DNA of 64,000 nucleotides from Neckera pumila (GCA_963969595.1 OZ018409.1:6214520-6278519); one strand, 5' to 3'; positions 11,243 to 24,025 are shown, numbered from the stretch's first letter. A program made the numbers and translations. The notes: generated by a model not told the origin, from the letters alone.

Positions 11243-12954
11243 TTAGGCAGCGAAGCATCCAAACTTCTTGGGGAAAATGCCTGTGGCCCTGATCTTCGCA
11301 GCCATCTCCTCCGTTTTAAGGATGTTTTGTCCCTTCTTGGCCGCTAACAAAGCCCTCTTCTCCTCGGCTTGCTTGTGAGCAGCTGCAATCTCGTTGTTCT
11401 TCATCTCCAAATACTTCGCCTTCTGCTTCTCGAGCTTCTCTTCATTTTTCCTGAGACGAGATTCAGCTTTGTTCTTCATTGTCAACTCTTCAGCCGCAAC
11501 CTTAGCCTCCTCTCTTTGGTTCCTGTGATAGAACGGAACACGGTCCAGATAAGAAGGGTTAGAATTTTAGCATGACTATTGAATTAAGTTGAACATAAAA
11601 TCATCAGATATGTCAATAAACAATCGCGAAGCAAAGCAAGGTCTCAAATTCACATCAACACTTTCTGAAACATGTGCTTTGGGGGGACAAACCTGCTTTC
11701 GATTCTTGCTAAGGCGTCTTCTTCCCATGCCTTTGCCCTGGCCACGATCTTGTCATGTTCGATCTTTTGAGTTGCTTTCTCCATGTGGACGATGGTTCCA
11801 GCTTCAGTTGCGTGTTCCGAGGGCTTGGTTTCGTGTGGCACCAGGGCACCAGCGTCGGCTGCAGGAGGTGCTGCAAATGAGAATCAGCCTGTTAGGGAAC
11901 AGTCGCCAGAACTGAAGGATTGGAATCTTCCTCAAAACAACTTAAGAGCGAGCTTCGCAAACATCCACCTTTGAATCCAATCACGCCTAAACACGAGAAT
12001 AAGGTATTTGCAAGCTCAAGCAGTCTGACAGTGACAAATCCTGATCCTTGGGCAACTGTTCATACTGAACAGTGCCAATAACATAGCAGCTAGCGCAAAG
12101 CTGTGGACGCGAAACAATATAGCAGCCACCGTACATCCACATACCGACACAAAATCTTGAAACAAAACACAGACACAAAACAAACCTCATGAAAGTACAC
12201 ATCTTTGAAGCAAAAAGGAGAAACCATCGCACCAAGAGAAGTCATTGCAGCCCTTCACGTGCAACAACCAACAGCATATGATGCAAAAGAGTGTGAAGGG
12301 CCTGCTTACTTAACTCAACCCTTCCTACGCTGAATCTACAGCAGCCTAAAGACTTGACCCAGTCGCACGTTGCGAAAACCAAAAACAGTAGAAGAATGGT
12401 TCATCTAATGGCACCCCTACGTACCAGGAGCAATTGCTTTAGATTCAGTCACCGGGGCAGCGACAGGGGTGGCAGCAGGAGTAGCGGCAGGAGCAGGGGC
12501 AGGAGGAGCGACAGGGGCAGCAACTGGGGTCGCAACTGGCGCCTCCGAGACTGGAGTCGGAAGCGGAACTGCAACCCAAAACCCAAAAAATTCAGCCTCA
12601 CGAGCTCCACAACCAAAATGCGGTTAATCCAAACCTCCACACAGCGACCACTCCCAACAGTAAACCTCCAAAGAACTAATAATCCTCAAAAGAACAAAAA
12701 ATCCTCACACCAACGCAAGCCTCCGTCCCAAGAAACTAAGAGACTCCATTTTCCGTTAACCCAAGCTCCAGAGACGAAATTCCCAAGAACAAGTCTCCAC
12801 CAAAAAAAACGCATCCCAAAACTCCCCAAACCGAACCCCGATCTTCTTGACCAAGACCCAATCCTTCCAGTCCCCAACCCTCCATACCTGCAGTAGGAGG
12901 CGCAGGTGGTGCAGGAGCGTACATTGCAGGAGCAGGCGGCGCTGTAGCAGCCAT
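11243..12954 (-). CDS. remorin
   Basis: Plant plasma-membrane protein that assembles in inner-leaflet nanodomains. Minus-strand exons are 12954-12888, 12568-12425, 11870-11693 and 11522-11243. All junctions are GT-AG and the spliced frame stays open for 222 residues. Residues 1 to ~95 are rich in Pro, Ala and Val (repeated PVA and APP units), a disordered N-terminus typical of the family. Residues ~108-222 form the Remorin_C domain: AWEEDALARIESR, then a charged coiled coil with AEEKRALLAAKKGQ, then EEMAAKIRATG. The tail KKFGCFAA is the family's membrane anchor, with Cys219 a likely S-acylation site. The start is the first ATG before the proline-rich exon and gives a normal family length. The first exon carries only 22 codons. 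A GC-rich tract lies immediately upstream. Confidence 0.95.
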
Positions 12955-13950
12955 GTCAACTCAACCACTCCACTCCACTCAAGAGCGACCTTTCACCGAC
13001 TCCAAGCAACGAGCGAATCGACGAGCTACGGGAGAGAGTAAGCTGCGAGATGAGCTGCAAAGGAGGCAATGAGAAGCAATGTGGCGACTGCGAAGGGAAG
13101 TCAGTTAAGAAAGCCCCTGGGGACGGACGGACAGATGGGTCGGAGGCTGGGAGGGATGGAGCCCGAGGAGCGGAAGCGGAGGCTTCGGAGGGGGAAGGGG
13201 GACCCGACGCAGCGCGGCGACGGACGGAGCGCGTGGATGGAAAAGGAGGTGTGGGGCACATGGCGAACAAGGCGGAACTTACTTCACTTCACATCGCTTC
13301 GCTTTACTGCAGTCAGTGGTGAGGTGGAATGGGGTCCGTGGGATGGGAATATGGGATGAAGGGAGAGTAGTTGCACACTTGCTCTCGACTGGCAGTGATG
13401 AGCGTGCGAGGGCCCTGGTGCTTTGGTTGCGGCTCTTGTCGGTTGGCCGGTGCATCGTGGTGACAGCCTTTTAAAGTTTCCTTCATCAGGTGGCGGGGCT
13501 GCGAGTCTGCGAGTCCTGCGACCCTTCCGCTGTCGTCGCGCACCTGGCTGGGGTGCATGGCGTCCATGGATCCAGCCAGCGAGGCAGATCCGGACACAAT
13601 GCGGCACGGATCCCGATTTTTTGAGCCTGGGTTAAGTTCTTTTGGTGATGATTGCTGCCTTGCTGGAGTAGTTGGGGTGGGTCCGTTCGCCGGCGCATGA
13701 GCCGGGGGAGCAGGCAGGCAGGTTGCTGCAGTAAGTTACGTAGTCGGCCTGGAATCAGGTGAACGGAGGAGCTCCGACGTTCCGTCGCTGCATTCACCTC
13801 GGCGAACTTCCCGCCCGCCCTGGACGCGGGCTCCGTTACGTCGCGGGATACGAGTTTCACTTCTTCGTTGGCTTTGGGATGAATTTCTCGTTCGTCGCTT
13901 CTCCTGTACTTATTGGAATCCCATCCACTACAGTACCGTAGTGCTACAAG
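12955..13950 (-). promoter_or_regulatory. GC-rich upstream region of the remorin gene
   Basis: About 1 kb of markedly GC- and CpG-richer DNA sits directly 5' of the remorin ATG, with purine-rich runs near 13130-13230. Several overlapping frames are open here on both strands, as expected for GC-rich DNA. None shows a domain, so I read this as 5' leader plus promoter. No TATA box was identified. Confidence 0.45.
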
Positions 13951-14173
13951 CCTTCTTAGGGAGGGCCAAACTTTTGTATCCTGGGGAAAATGCAGGAACA
14001 AGTATTTTGCAATGGATTGGTAAAAATTGGAAATTTGGAATCCATATTCGGAATCCACATTTGGAATTGTAAACCCAGTACTAAACCAAAGAGGTTTGGA
14101 AAAAACAAATTAATGGCCTCCAAAAGAGGGGTAGATTTTTACATCTATCAGTGGAAGGCTCATAAGAGCATCC

Positions 14174-14684
14174 TCATAAGAGCATCCTCAATGCTACGTC
14201 TATGGACACATTGCAACGGCAAGTTCTACGTGGATTACAAAGAAGCACCGCAAACTTGATCCAATGCTGACAGCACCTTCCATGTTATTTTCACGGGCTT
14301 GACATTTTGTGGCCATGGCGAGGCAAAAAATTGTCTTTTGTTGTGCACTCCAAACTCTTGTGCACTCCTTGGCCAACAACAATAATAGCTACGCTTGAAT
14401 GGAGATTCTTGCTCCAAAGTTTTTCCATCAACCGTTTCCCACACTTATGTGTCTTGCATTGTTTATAGTTTCAAGTGTTGTTGTCACATTGAGGCACTTG
14501 GGACAGGATAAGCCACAATGAAGAAAAGTGAAGAAAAGGGGACAAGAATACATCCTCCATGTACTGTTACAATGTTTGTTTGTTTGTTTTTAAATTTTTT
14601 TTTGGAACAAATGGAGAAACTGGTGCATTAAAAAGAATGTATTTTCACAATGTTTTTTCACGCACGTAGCATTGAGGAATCTCA
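14174..14684. mobile_element. PIF/Harbinger-like MITE candidate
   Basis: The left end AGCATCCTCAATGCTACGT is answered by ACGTAGCATTGAGGAATCTC at the right. The GAGCATCC-type terminus is common in plant Harbinger MITEs. CATAAGAGCATCCT is duplicated at the left edge (14160 and 14174), perhaps a slipped end. The target duplication is unclear. At 14600-14640 a TTTTTTTTGGAACAAATGG string resembles LINE 3' ends. Confidence 0.5.
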
Positions 14685-15573
14685 GTGATCCCAAAACTGG
14701 CTAAATTTCGCTCAATTTCTACTTAATTTTTTCTGCCCTCAATGTAAACTCCAAAAAAATCTTCCAACAATGGACATTTGGCTAAAAACCCTGAACCTGT
14801 TCTGAGATCACTGTTGAGGATCCCCCTTTCTCCAGCAAGATGCCTCATTCACGTAACTGCGATCCACGGCATCCCAGTGGTCTGTACAGCACAGTACAGC
14901 ACGGCCCACTCATCACTGCAGCCACCTCGACAAATGACAGACTGGATACGCCGTTCTTCCGTCACTTTGTATAGTTTTCCCTTCAATTTTAATTGTTTTT
15001 TAAATTTTAATTAAGTTTCTTCTTTTCTTTTTCTCCCATTCGCTTTGTTTAGGAATGTTGTTACAACTCTATCAATTTTTTTTGAGCTTTGTCGGTTCAG
15101 GAATGTTGTTACGACTGTTAACAACACCGGAAATTCATGTCGTAACTGCTCACTGTTCAGTTCCATAAAATCAGGCCTGCATGTTCTCGGCCTTTCTAAT
15201 CATGTTTCTGTGAAAAAATTTGTTGAGTGCCATACTTCAAATTGTAGCTATGGTGGTGAGTGCGTAGATCTCACGTTCCCAATTTTGGTTACATGCCAGC
15301 CTTACTCTACCAGTGCCAGCTTTCATTTTTCTAATTTCTAAAGTTTCTTTGCCACAAAAGGAAACATTGTGTTTCCAATGCAACGAATGTTTATTCCAAA
15401 TAGAGTTCATGTTTGGTGTATTTTCAATGATAACAATAGACAGAAAGCCCAAAATGGAATAAATTGGCAAGGAGCAAACAACCCGAGGCCTGGATCCACG
15501 GATGAAACTAATTTATAAAATGGAACGTTGGAACCAAGTCATGCTAGTATGGCCCAAAGGAGATTACTGAAAT
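14685..15573. other. intergenic, no gene recognised
   Basis: The word GGAATGTTGTTAC is repeated at about 15051 and 15101. Open frames are short and without motifs. Nothing else was seen. Confidence 0.4.
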
Positions 15574-15575
15574 TA

Positions 15576-16016
15576 AGGTAGAAGACCCCATTGCGGTCAA
15601 ATGGCCCATGATGGACACCTAATGACTCCATTGTGGTTTTTCAGACCACAATCAATGCCTTACATGGTAGTTATGGAGTAATTAGTGACCTCAATAGGTA
15701 CTTCCAACTTTTTAGTGTAAAATTCTTTGTAAAAACTGATTTTTTAGATCTTCCATGTTTGAAAATGTTGTAACTGCATTGGGTAGGAAGATGACCATAT
15801 TGAATTCAGATTTTGTTGGTCATGAAGTAGCCTCCAGCCCCCTGTGGGCTGATCACTTCAAAAATTCAAAACTAATTCATACTTGGTCCAAAAAATATAA
15901 TTTCAAATGTCCACACTGTCTCTCACACTTATCTTTGTGTGAGAAAAAATTTTAAAAATTTTAAAAATGGCATGGAGGCACACTCCTAATTCTGACCGCA
16001 ATGGGGTCTTCTACCT
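15576..16016. mobile_element. MITE with perfect ~24-bp inverted ends and TA target
   Basis: The element is 441 bp, bounded by AGGTAGAAGACCCCATTGCG and its exact complement, with TA on each side (15574-15575 and 16017-16018). A TA target duplication fits Tc1/mariner (Stowaway-like) elements. The ends are intact, which suggests it is younger than its surroundings. Confidence 0.7.
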
Positions 16017-16670
16017 TATAAACTCTAAACCCTAAATGTTCAACTTTTTCCTGATTTTTGAGGGTCATCTTCTCATTTTCTATATTCTTTTTTACAAAAA
16101 ATCTTTTCAAATACTCCGTATTAGTGCTAATGGTTAAGTTTGTCTTGTGTTTGTAAACGGGTGTCTAAAGGAAGGTTTAACTAAGAAGAGTACAAAAGAA
16201 ACATGGCATCAAATGCTATCTGACCCCAGTTTTGATACTAAAAGGAGTTTTGTCTTATGTTTTTTCCAAACCCCGTCTCTTGTTCTCGTATTGCACACAC
16301 TTTCTTGTTAACTCTATCATACTAGTAGTTCATGCAAAAGTGAAGCCAAAAATTTCATTGTATAAAGGAATGAGGATTCAATTAAGATCATGAAAAATCT
16401 AATCTTATAGTTCATTCTTACTTTTCTTCTTTCAGAATGACAAGATGATTTTGAACTTAAATTATTTTGAACCGCATGGATTTAAGCAAGCATTCGGAAC
16501 ACTCAAGAGTCAAGACTATAATAATAATGAAGAAAATAAATGACTATAATAATGGAAGAAACAATTATAGGCTTTAGTAATGCATTTGCATTGAAGGTTA
16601 CTAATCTTTCAAAGGATATTTACAAGTTGCACTACTACAAGAGAGGTCTTGGAGTTTTAAACCTACAAGA

Positions 16671-17979
16671 TTAACACCTAAAAGACCAACATGCGTTTTT
16701 TGGCTACATAGAAATTTTGGACAGATACGATTGACTAAAAATTTCTATATTTTTAGCCCTAAGTCTAATAGAAGGTGGGAACAAGGAATATCTTTCATAT
16801 GCACTAACTTTCATGACATTTGGAAATATGAGTAAAAAGTTATGGCCTAATGTGTTACTCCATATTTTTTTTCATAAATGGGCAATCTGGCAGATAAAAA
16901 ATAAATCTCTTTTTTCAAAAACAAAAATTTGAAATTGGATTTCAAGAGATATATATACATGGAAAGCTTTGAGTCATTTCATTTTGATCAACGAGTCAAA
17001 AGTTATGAGGATTTTTTTGTTTGCAAGCAGTTTTAGATTCTCTATTCTAAAATAAACTTTGAAGTCCTTTATCTTACTTAATTTTCAATATGTTTTAAGA
17101 AAAAAAAATCATAGGATGTAGATTGTTTATTACAACATTGCAACCATTGGGATTGGCATTTTTTCAATTCCATAATTAAATTCTTAACAATGTAGTATTT
17201 TGAATTGTTCTCTTCTATTGAGTTCTAATGCCTTCTATTGTCTTCTACTATCTTCTATTGTTGTGATTATCTTCTATTACTACTTTTTTCCTATATGTTG
17301 TAGAATTCCAAATGATGTGAAAATTTTCAAGAATGTGGCCAACTTGTCTAGGAAAATGAATCCAAAGAAGCACCACCAATTTGGACATTTTTTAATAGAA
17401 AAGTGAGCTTGTGAAGTGCAGCTGCCATGTTTTTTGCAAGGCCAAAAAGTTAATTTCAGTGAATCTGAATGATTATATCTTGCAATCTACAAGGTGAAAA
17501 TTTATGAATTTTTTACTATGTATTTTCAAGTCAGCATACTACAAGATCCTACGGTTAAATGTGTAAAAAAAATCATTATTCAAAAATTTAGAATTAATTC
17601 AATAAATGGCAATTTCTTAACCTTTTTTGGTGAAAAAATAGTCATGGAACCATTAGAGAAAAAATCAGCCCTCCGAAGGACCTTGAAATTTTATTTACGG
17701 AGCTAAAAAATGCTTTTTTCCCTTGTTTCCGCTTAGCAAAAATTGCAATGACAATGGCGTAGGAATCCAATTTTCCAAGTAAAAAATTAATATAATGTAT
17801 TTAATTTAATTTTTTTTAATTAAAAAAAAATGTGAAAGCTGTTTGATTTGGCAAGCAGTAAGCTGACTGCTCACCAAAGGTCTTTTTGAGATTGGCAGGT
17901 CAAGCTTGAAATAGCTTAGCATGTCAATCTGGAGCAACCCTTTGGAGGGTTGCTGTTTTCTCTAATGTTTAGAGGTTAA
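16671..17979 (+). mobile_element. F1 element carrying a nested F5 element
   Basis: It starts TTAA-CACCTAAAAGACCAACATGC and follows the 7192-8128 copy to ATAGTCATGGAAC. There the F5 element (17651-17967) interrupts it, and it resumes with TTTAGAGG-TTAA (17968-17979). Without F5 the F1 part is about 990 bp. No transposase frame is present. Confidence 0.7.
17651..17967. mobile_element. F5 MITE, inserted in F1
   Basis: The element is 317 bp with inverted ends CATTAGAGAAAA..CAGC-CCTCC-AAGG. It is inserted 12 bp from the right end of the F1 copy. The two F1 pieces join exactly, with no duplicated bases. Other F5-like sequences lie at 46550-46921, at about 35560-35697 (right end) and at 3263 (left end). 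CATTAGAG resembles a changed CACTA terminus. Confidence 0.65.
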
Positions 17980-19863
17980 AGTTTGGATGCCCAACAAAGG
18001 ATTACATAATCACTAGATTGGTATTCATATCACCCTTTGGCATCAAGCCCCAACTAACACTAGTTTAGTACTCCAAATTTTGTTTTCTACTCTTATTGGA
18101 GCATTGTAGATAGATCATTTGGAAAACATTTCTATATAGCTTCATTATGGTTTGACAAAATTAGTAAATACAACAAATAATGTTTTTGCATATCTGTAGA
18201 AAAAAGAAGTCATTGGCATAGACTCTAAACTTTTAGTATCACCAACCATTGGTTACTAAAGTTTGCAATTGGTGGATTTTTTCATGTGAATCTAAATTTG
18301 AAAATTCTTTTCTTATCTAATAAGTTTCTTAGTTTAATTAGAAAATCATTTCTTGGGGCATAAAATTTTTTTTAGGTTGATACAAAGTTATTAGAATGAT
18401 GAATTAATGAAGAAGATGGTGAAAGAATCAAACGGCTATGAGATAATTGAAGAGAATTTATAAAAGTCAAGTGAAAGACGTTTTTGCTAGTGAAACAAGA
18501 TATATTAGAGTGCAATAAAAAATTCTCTAGAAAAAAGATGTTCTAATTTATGTTTAAGAATGTTATGATGAATTCAAATTGTCTAAGATCTTTTCAACCA
18601 AATACAACTAGAACTAGAACTAAAAAATGTGTGTATGTCTTGGTGTATATTTACCAGCTATTAGTTATTAGTATTTGTCATAGAGTATACTTGCAAAAAG
18701 AGACTTCCAAGGTAGATTGTATTGAACTTCATGAGCCATGGCCTCTCCAACTTCATTCAATAGATTATTCATTCACTATAGTCTTGAAGCTAACGAGACG
18801 ATTAGCCTGTTGCAATGCAATAAAACAAGAAGGTTTCATTGAGAAGATGTTTAAATTCATTAGGGCCTAGCAAAAATGAGTGAAAAAACTTGTATATGAA
18901 AATATGATAGATACAATTGTGACACTTTTAGTATAAAATAATAGGCCAACAATGGTGAAATTCACTTGTTCATGACATGGAAGGAGGCTTATACAAGGTT
19001 GTGAATTGGTTTAATACAAAGGAGGACTTTTGTAGTTTGGATCAAACTTTTTGAAACTAAGCTTATACGCTACACGAGTACACGAGGGTCAGATTCAAAC
19101 ATCTGAAATGTATTTTTTGAAATGTCTGAAGTGTTAAAATATTATAAGTGAAATGTCCAAAATATTGTAGAAATTTTTCTTCCATTTTGCCCAATGATTG
19201 GAATACTTCAAAATTTTGTAAAACATTTAAAAGAATAATAATTTCAAGCGGAAAAACTCTAAAGCATAATGTCCAGGAGGTGTACATTGAAACATAGAAT
19301 GATCACAACTTGTACGTTGAAAGCCACAATTATCACTTACATTCATTCAATGATTATTGTCAAATTGAAAAGACAAGACAAACAATTAATTCATAGCAAG
19401 AAAAAAAATCAATTAAGAAAATAATAGAAGTCTCTACTAACAACGGTGCTTGTATGTGACCCCAAGAATGCGAGCTTGTGAGCATGGAGTCTATAATATA
19501 GGTACCTATAATATAGATACCACACACTATAGAAGGTGTATGTTTTATAAACACCTATAATATAGATATTTGTAATATATATACACTATAATCATAGACG
19601 GTTTCTATAGTATATGCACCTATGATATAGATGTGTAGTATTCTAGGCTCATAGGCTCACACTTCTATGCTCACATAATAGCAACCCTCTCTCTGCTAAC
19701 AACTAAAATAGGAATAGTTGTGGTAGACGAAATCAAAACATTTAATAGCCAAGAGTACTGAAGTTCTAGAATGTGATTTCCAACTTGTCAAAACCATTCA
19801 AGAGTGGAATGTAAACTGATTCTCGCAATCTATTGCTAAATTTGACCCCTCATGTAAAGTAGT
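17980..19863. other. intergenic; AT minisatellite at 19490-19640
   Basis: No gene was recognised. Between 19490 and 19640 the phrase CACCTATAATATAGAT-A recurs in diverged form with small palindromes (CTATAATATAGGTACC). The reading frame at 18550-18870 is open for 106 codons but matches nothing known and has AT-driven composition. Confidence 0.4.
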
Positions 19864-20784
19864 TTAATCCCTAAAGGTTTTTGACTATGTTTTCACCATT
19901 TCTAATACAAGTATCAAATTTTAGAACAGGAACATTTTGAATACATATAATCGTAGGATCTTGTAGTACACTGGTTTAAGAAGATGTAAAAAAAATTTCA
20001 GAATTTTCCACCATGTAGATTGCACGATTGTAGCGTTTGAATTGACAAAAATCCTTTTTTAATCACTTCAAAAATCCGGGCAGCTGCCCTTCACAAGGTC
20101 ACATTTGTATGAAAAAATGTCCAAAATGGTGGTTAACCTTTGGATTTGTTCTTCAAGGCAGGTTGGCTACATCCTTGAAAATTTTCAGATCATTTAGAAT
20201 CGTACAACATATAGGAAAAAAATAGTAAGTAGGAAGAGGTAGAGAATGACTCAAAATACTAAATTGTCAAGAATTTAATTATGGAATTGAAAAATGCCAA
20301 TCGCAGCGGTCGTAATGTTGTAATAAACAATATACACCCAATGTTTTTTTTTTATTCAAAAATATTGAAAATTGAGTGAAATAAAGGACTTCAAAGTTTA
20401 TTTTAGAGTTGAGATTCCATAACTACCCTCAAACTAAGAATCCTCATAACTTTTGACTCATTAATCCAAATGGTATGATTCAAAGCTTTCCGCGTACATA
20501 TAAATCTAAAGAACCGATTTCAAATTTTTATTTTTTTTAAAAAGTGATTTTAAAGAAGTTTTTTTTGCTGCCCGGACTGCCCGCCAAGCAATGAAAATGA
20601 CATATCATGCAATAACTTTTTAATCATGTAGTCAAAAGTTATGAAAATTGTTGGGCCTTAAAGCTACTCTTCGGAAAAATGTTGTGTGAAAATTTCAAAG
20701 AGAAAAATTAAAAACTCTGCTCATAGTGAGCTGCCCCAAAATGCTATGTTCTCAAAAAAGCATGTTCAGGGCTTTAGGGGTTAA
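19864..20784 (-). mobile_element. TTAA-bounded element, family F1, full length, reverse
   Basis: The element is 921 bp with exact TTAA at 19864-19867 and 20781-20784. Its left end (TCCCTAAAGGTTTTTGACTA) is the complement of the right end of the 7192-8128 copy, showing the same family in the opposite orientation. It is non-coding. Confidence 0.75.
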
Positions 20785-20933
20785 GGTGGGTGAGTACCTC
20801 CTAGCTAACCACCACTTTTTGCCACAACCCCTACTTAATATTGGTCAAATTTTTTATATTTTTTGTTAATTGACAAGTGATGAGGTTCCAACGTACCAAA
20901 AAACGAGGCATTTGAATACCATATGCAAAAGTT

Positions 20934-21694
20934 TTAACCCCTAAAGGACCAACATGCGTTTTTTGGCCGTATAGAATTTTTGGGCACGTGCGTACAACTA
21001 GAGATTTCCATATTTTGGGCTGAAATTTTAATAGAAGATGGGGGCGAGGAATATCTTTCATATGCACCAAATTTCATGACATTTGGAAATACGAGTCAAA
21101 AGTTATGGCCTAATATGTTACTTTTTTTTGTAACTGGGCAGTCCGGGCAGATCAGAAGAAATCACTTTTTTTGAAAACAAAAATTTGAAATTAGTTTTCA
21201 AAAGTTGTATATAGGTAAAAAGCTTTGAATCATCCCATTTTGATCAGTGAGTCAAAAGTTATGAAGATTTTAAGTTTGCAGGCACTTATGGATTTTCTAC
21301 TCTAAAATAAACTTGAAGTCCTTTATCTTACTCAATTTTCAATATTTTTTGAAAAAAAGAAAATTCTAGGATGGAATTCAGAAATGCTAATCCAAATGGA
21401 AGCACCATCATTTTGGACATTTTTTAATCAAAAAGTGAGCTTGTGAAGTGTTGCTGCCTTGTTTTTTTCAAGGCCAAAAAAATGTTTTTTGTGAATTTGA
21501 ATGCTCATATCTTGTAATCCATGTGGTGGAAATTCTTAAAATTTTTAATATATGTTCTCAAGTCGCCATACTACAAGATCCTATAGTTACAAATGTAAAA
21601 AAAAAAAAATTTCCAATAATTGGATACTTGTACTAAAAATGGCAGTTTTTGAGCATTTTCGGTGAAAACATAGTCATAGAACTTTAGGGGTTAA
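20934..21694 (+). mobile_element. F1 element inserted into repeat X
   Basis: The element is 761 bp with exact TTAA on both sides (20934-20937 and 21691-21694). The ends are CCCCTAAAGGACCAACATGC and CATAGAACTTTAGGGG. An internal deletion relative to the 7192 copy explains the shorter length. The flanks, 20790-20933 and 21695-21790, are the two halves of repeat X, uninterrupted at 4740-5040. Confidence 0.8.
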
Positions 21695-21879
21695 AGGATC
21701 AAGTGTTCTTTGGTTGATGTTCTAAAATTGTTTCTTCAACATATATACATATTGATTTCGGAGATGTACACAGGGTGATGATGGCAGGGCGTGATTTTGG
21801 GTGTATCCACCTTAGAAAGTTTCAAAAATTTATCAGGACGTAAATCAGTATAAGATTTACTTAAATCGTTGGGGATAAG

Positions 21880-22624
21880 TTAACCCCTAAATGATGGACC
21901 CATAACCATTGATTTGAAACCTCACTGTCCATCACTCAATTTGCTACCATTTTCCAACTAGATATGTATGAAAAAGTTTATTTTTATTTTTCAGAGATTA
22001 AAACTACATGTCTTCTATACTTCAGAAAAAATTTAGATTTTTTGGTGGAAAATTCATTTTTTTAAGAATTTTTGAAGAAAAAGTGAAGAAAAATCATATT
22101 AAATAGAAAAACATTTTAAAAAATCTGAAAATTTCAGCATAAGTGTATATCACAATGAAAAACATTATGGTGTAAACTTAATTTCCATATCATTCTATAA
22201 TTAGAAAATAATAGACATTGAAAATACACCCAATGTTCAAATTGCAATAGAATATGTAAAATTAGGAATTTTTTCAAAAGTCAAATTGGAGGTGAGACTA
22301 GAGTAGATGAGCTTCATTTTGTTAGTTTGACTCAAACTCAAAAAATATCGTTTTTGTGGAGAAATTTCAGATTTAAAGCAAGGAGCAACAACTTCCCAAA
22401 ATACTCTAAAATAGCATATTTTGTGATCTGTTTTTTTTAGTAGCTTCTCATTTCAGTGAAGACAAAATTTAGAAAGAGTACAAACTCAATTGGATACTCT
22501 TCATAACCGAGTGTGAAAGGTCAATAAGGAAAAGGAGGATGAAAAATGCTTTTGAACTCTGCTTGCCTGAACGATATTGTCATCGGAACGCCACGGAATG
22601 GCGTCCTTGGTGTTTCAAGGTTAA
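21880..22624 (+). mobile_element. TTAA-bounded element, family F2, copy 1
   Basis: The element is 745 bp. It starts TTAA-CCCCTAAATGATGGACCC and ends TTTCAAGG-TTAA. Its inner sequence differs from F1 but matches the inverted copy at 60148-60894 over its whole length. It is non-coding. TTAA at both ends again points to piggyBac-type mobility. Confidence 0.75.
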
Positions 22625-22779
22625 GGCTAGCAAAATACCATACAAAGACAAAGTGAGAAGTGGAATAAAATTAGGGAAGTGTATTAGAATGTGGACAAAA
22701 TCCGATGAATTTTAATTTTTAATTTTTTTTTAAACAAATGATTGTTTTTAGTTTTATAAAATTAGGTAGAGCCCTGCTT

Positions 22780-23030
22780 GCCCTGCCTGTTTTTTTCTTT
22801 TTTTTTGAACAAATGGAAAGATCCCTTGTATTAGGAAAAAATCCCCACAATACAAAGCAGCCAAGCCACAAGAATTGGATAATGAAGAGATAAGAGCACT
22901 GAGAAATCCTAGAGAAAAAAGCAAGCCAAAAGCCAATGGGGCCCAACTGACTCGGTGATCTGAAGAAGAATATGATATTATGCGCCGAATTGTTGTCATG
23001 TTCATCAAGAATGAGATCCACCCTGGTCGG
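22780..23030 (-). mobile_element. possible 3' end of a LINE
   Basis: On the minus strand the sequence runs through GGATCTTTCCATTTGTTC into an A-rich tail, typical of plant L1-type 3' ends. The frame before it resembles the hydrophobic tail seen in such untranslated regions. No reverse transcriptase motif is present, so only the tail could be involved. Confidence 0.35.
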
Positions 23031-23773
23031 TTGGATGGATGAAACCTGGTCAGTTTAATTGATGAAATTTTTGGGGACTTGGAGCACCGACAATGGGGGA
23101 GACCGGGGTCTGTACCATTGGTGGAGACAGCAGTGCCAGCTCGTCAGTGCCAGCTGATTGGTTGTCCGCCAGCTTGGCATCGCAGGCATGAACGATGTGC
23201 TTGGTCTTCAGAATAATATAATAAGTACATGTGCCGATGTGCCATGTGCCATGTGCCGATGACAATCAAAATAAAAGTAAAAGTAATTTTTTAATTTTTT
23301 AATTTGTAAAAGCTTCAATAATTTTCACACCGTAGGTCCAAACACCACAAAACAAAGCTTTTGCATCTCTCTTTGTTGAAGGTTTTCTAATGATACTAAG
23401 AACCCGTCCAGGGGACATATGGTCTAGGAGATCTCAATGTAACAATAAAAACAAGCAAACAAACAATTAAACAAAACAAACAACCTAACTTAAGGTGTGG
23501 ATCTAGGAAGAGGTCCATAAAACACCCATTTAAGAGCCAGAAATTAATTTGCGGAAGGTAGACTTCCTGGAATTTTTTCCTCAGCAAATTGTCCTTAAAA
23601 GACACATGGAATAGGCATCCAATCCAAGTCGTTTTGTGTTTTTTGGAGCCTCATGGAGTTAGTGATGAATTTTTGAAATTGAAAAAGAGTGGTCACTAAG
23701 AGTGTCCACCTTGTGAAATGTAATCTCTTTGTGCATTGCTGGTGCAATGAGAAAATGAAATGTATAAATAATA

Positions 23774-24025
23774 CTACCTCTATTCCACTAAAAAGCTCTT
23801 TATTTTATCTCATGTTTTTCTTATACTAATTTCATTGACCATGTTCTAAAATGTATAATTCAGAATGGTCTAAATTTAATATCACCACAATCCATGAAGA
23901 ACATTGTATCTGTTCAATGCAACCAAAATAAAAATTGGACCCAAGCAAGCTTCCAATATGCGTATTCAAAACTACTAAAAAAAATAGGAGGTACAATCAA
24001 GAGCTTTTTAGTGGGACAGAGGTAG
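23774..24025. mobile_element. Stowaway-like MITE
   Basis: The element is 252 bp. The left end is CTACCTCTATTCCACTAAAA, and the right end read inward is CTACCTCTGTCCCACTAAAA followed by AGCTCTT. TA duplications flank it (23772-23773 and 24026-24027). The CTACCTC-GTCCC terminus and TA target are the hallmark of Tc1/mariner Stowaway MITEs. No gene was seen in the flanking 23031-23773. Confidence 0.8.

Noticed and set aside
12354..12896. 180-codon plus-strand frame rich in Arg, Ser and Gly
   Set aside because: It lies exactly opposite remorin exons 1-2 and their intron; the composition mirrors the Pro/Ala codons on the other strand.
13486..14058. 190-codon minus-strand frame
   Set aside because: It spans the GC-rich remorin upstream region, has no domain or low-complexity pattern of a real protein, and other frames there are open too.
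18550..18870. 106-codon plus-strand frame as a gene
   Set aside because: AT-driven composition, no domain, no splice or promoter context.
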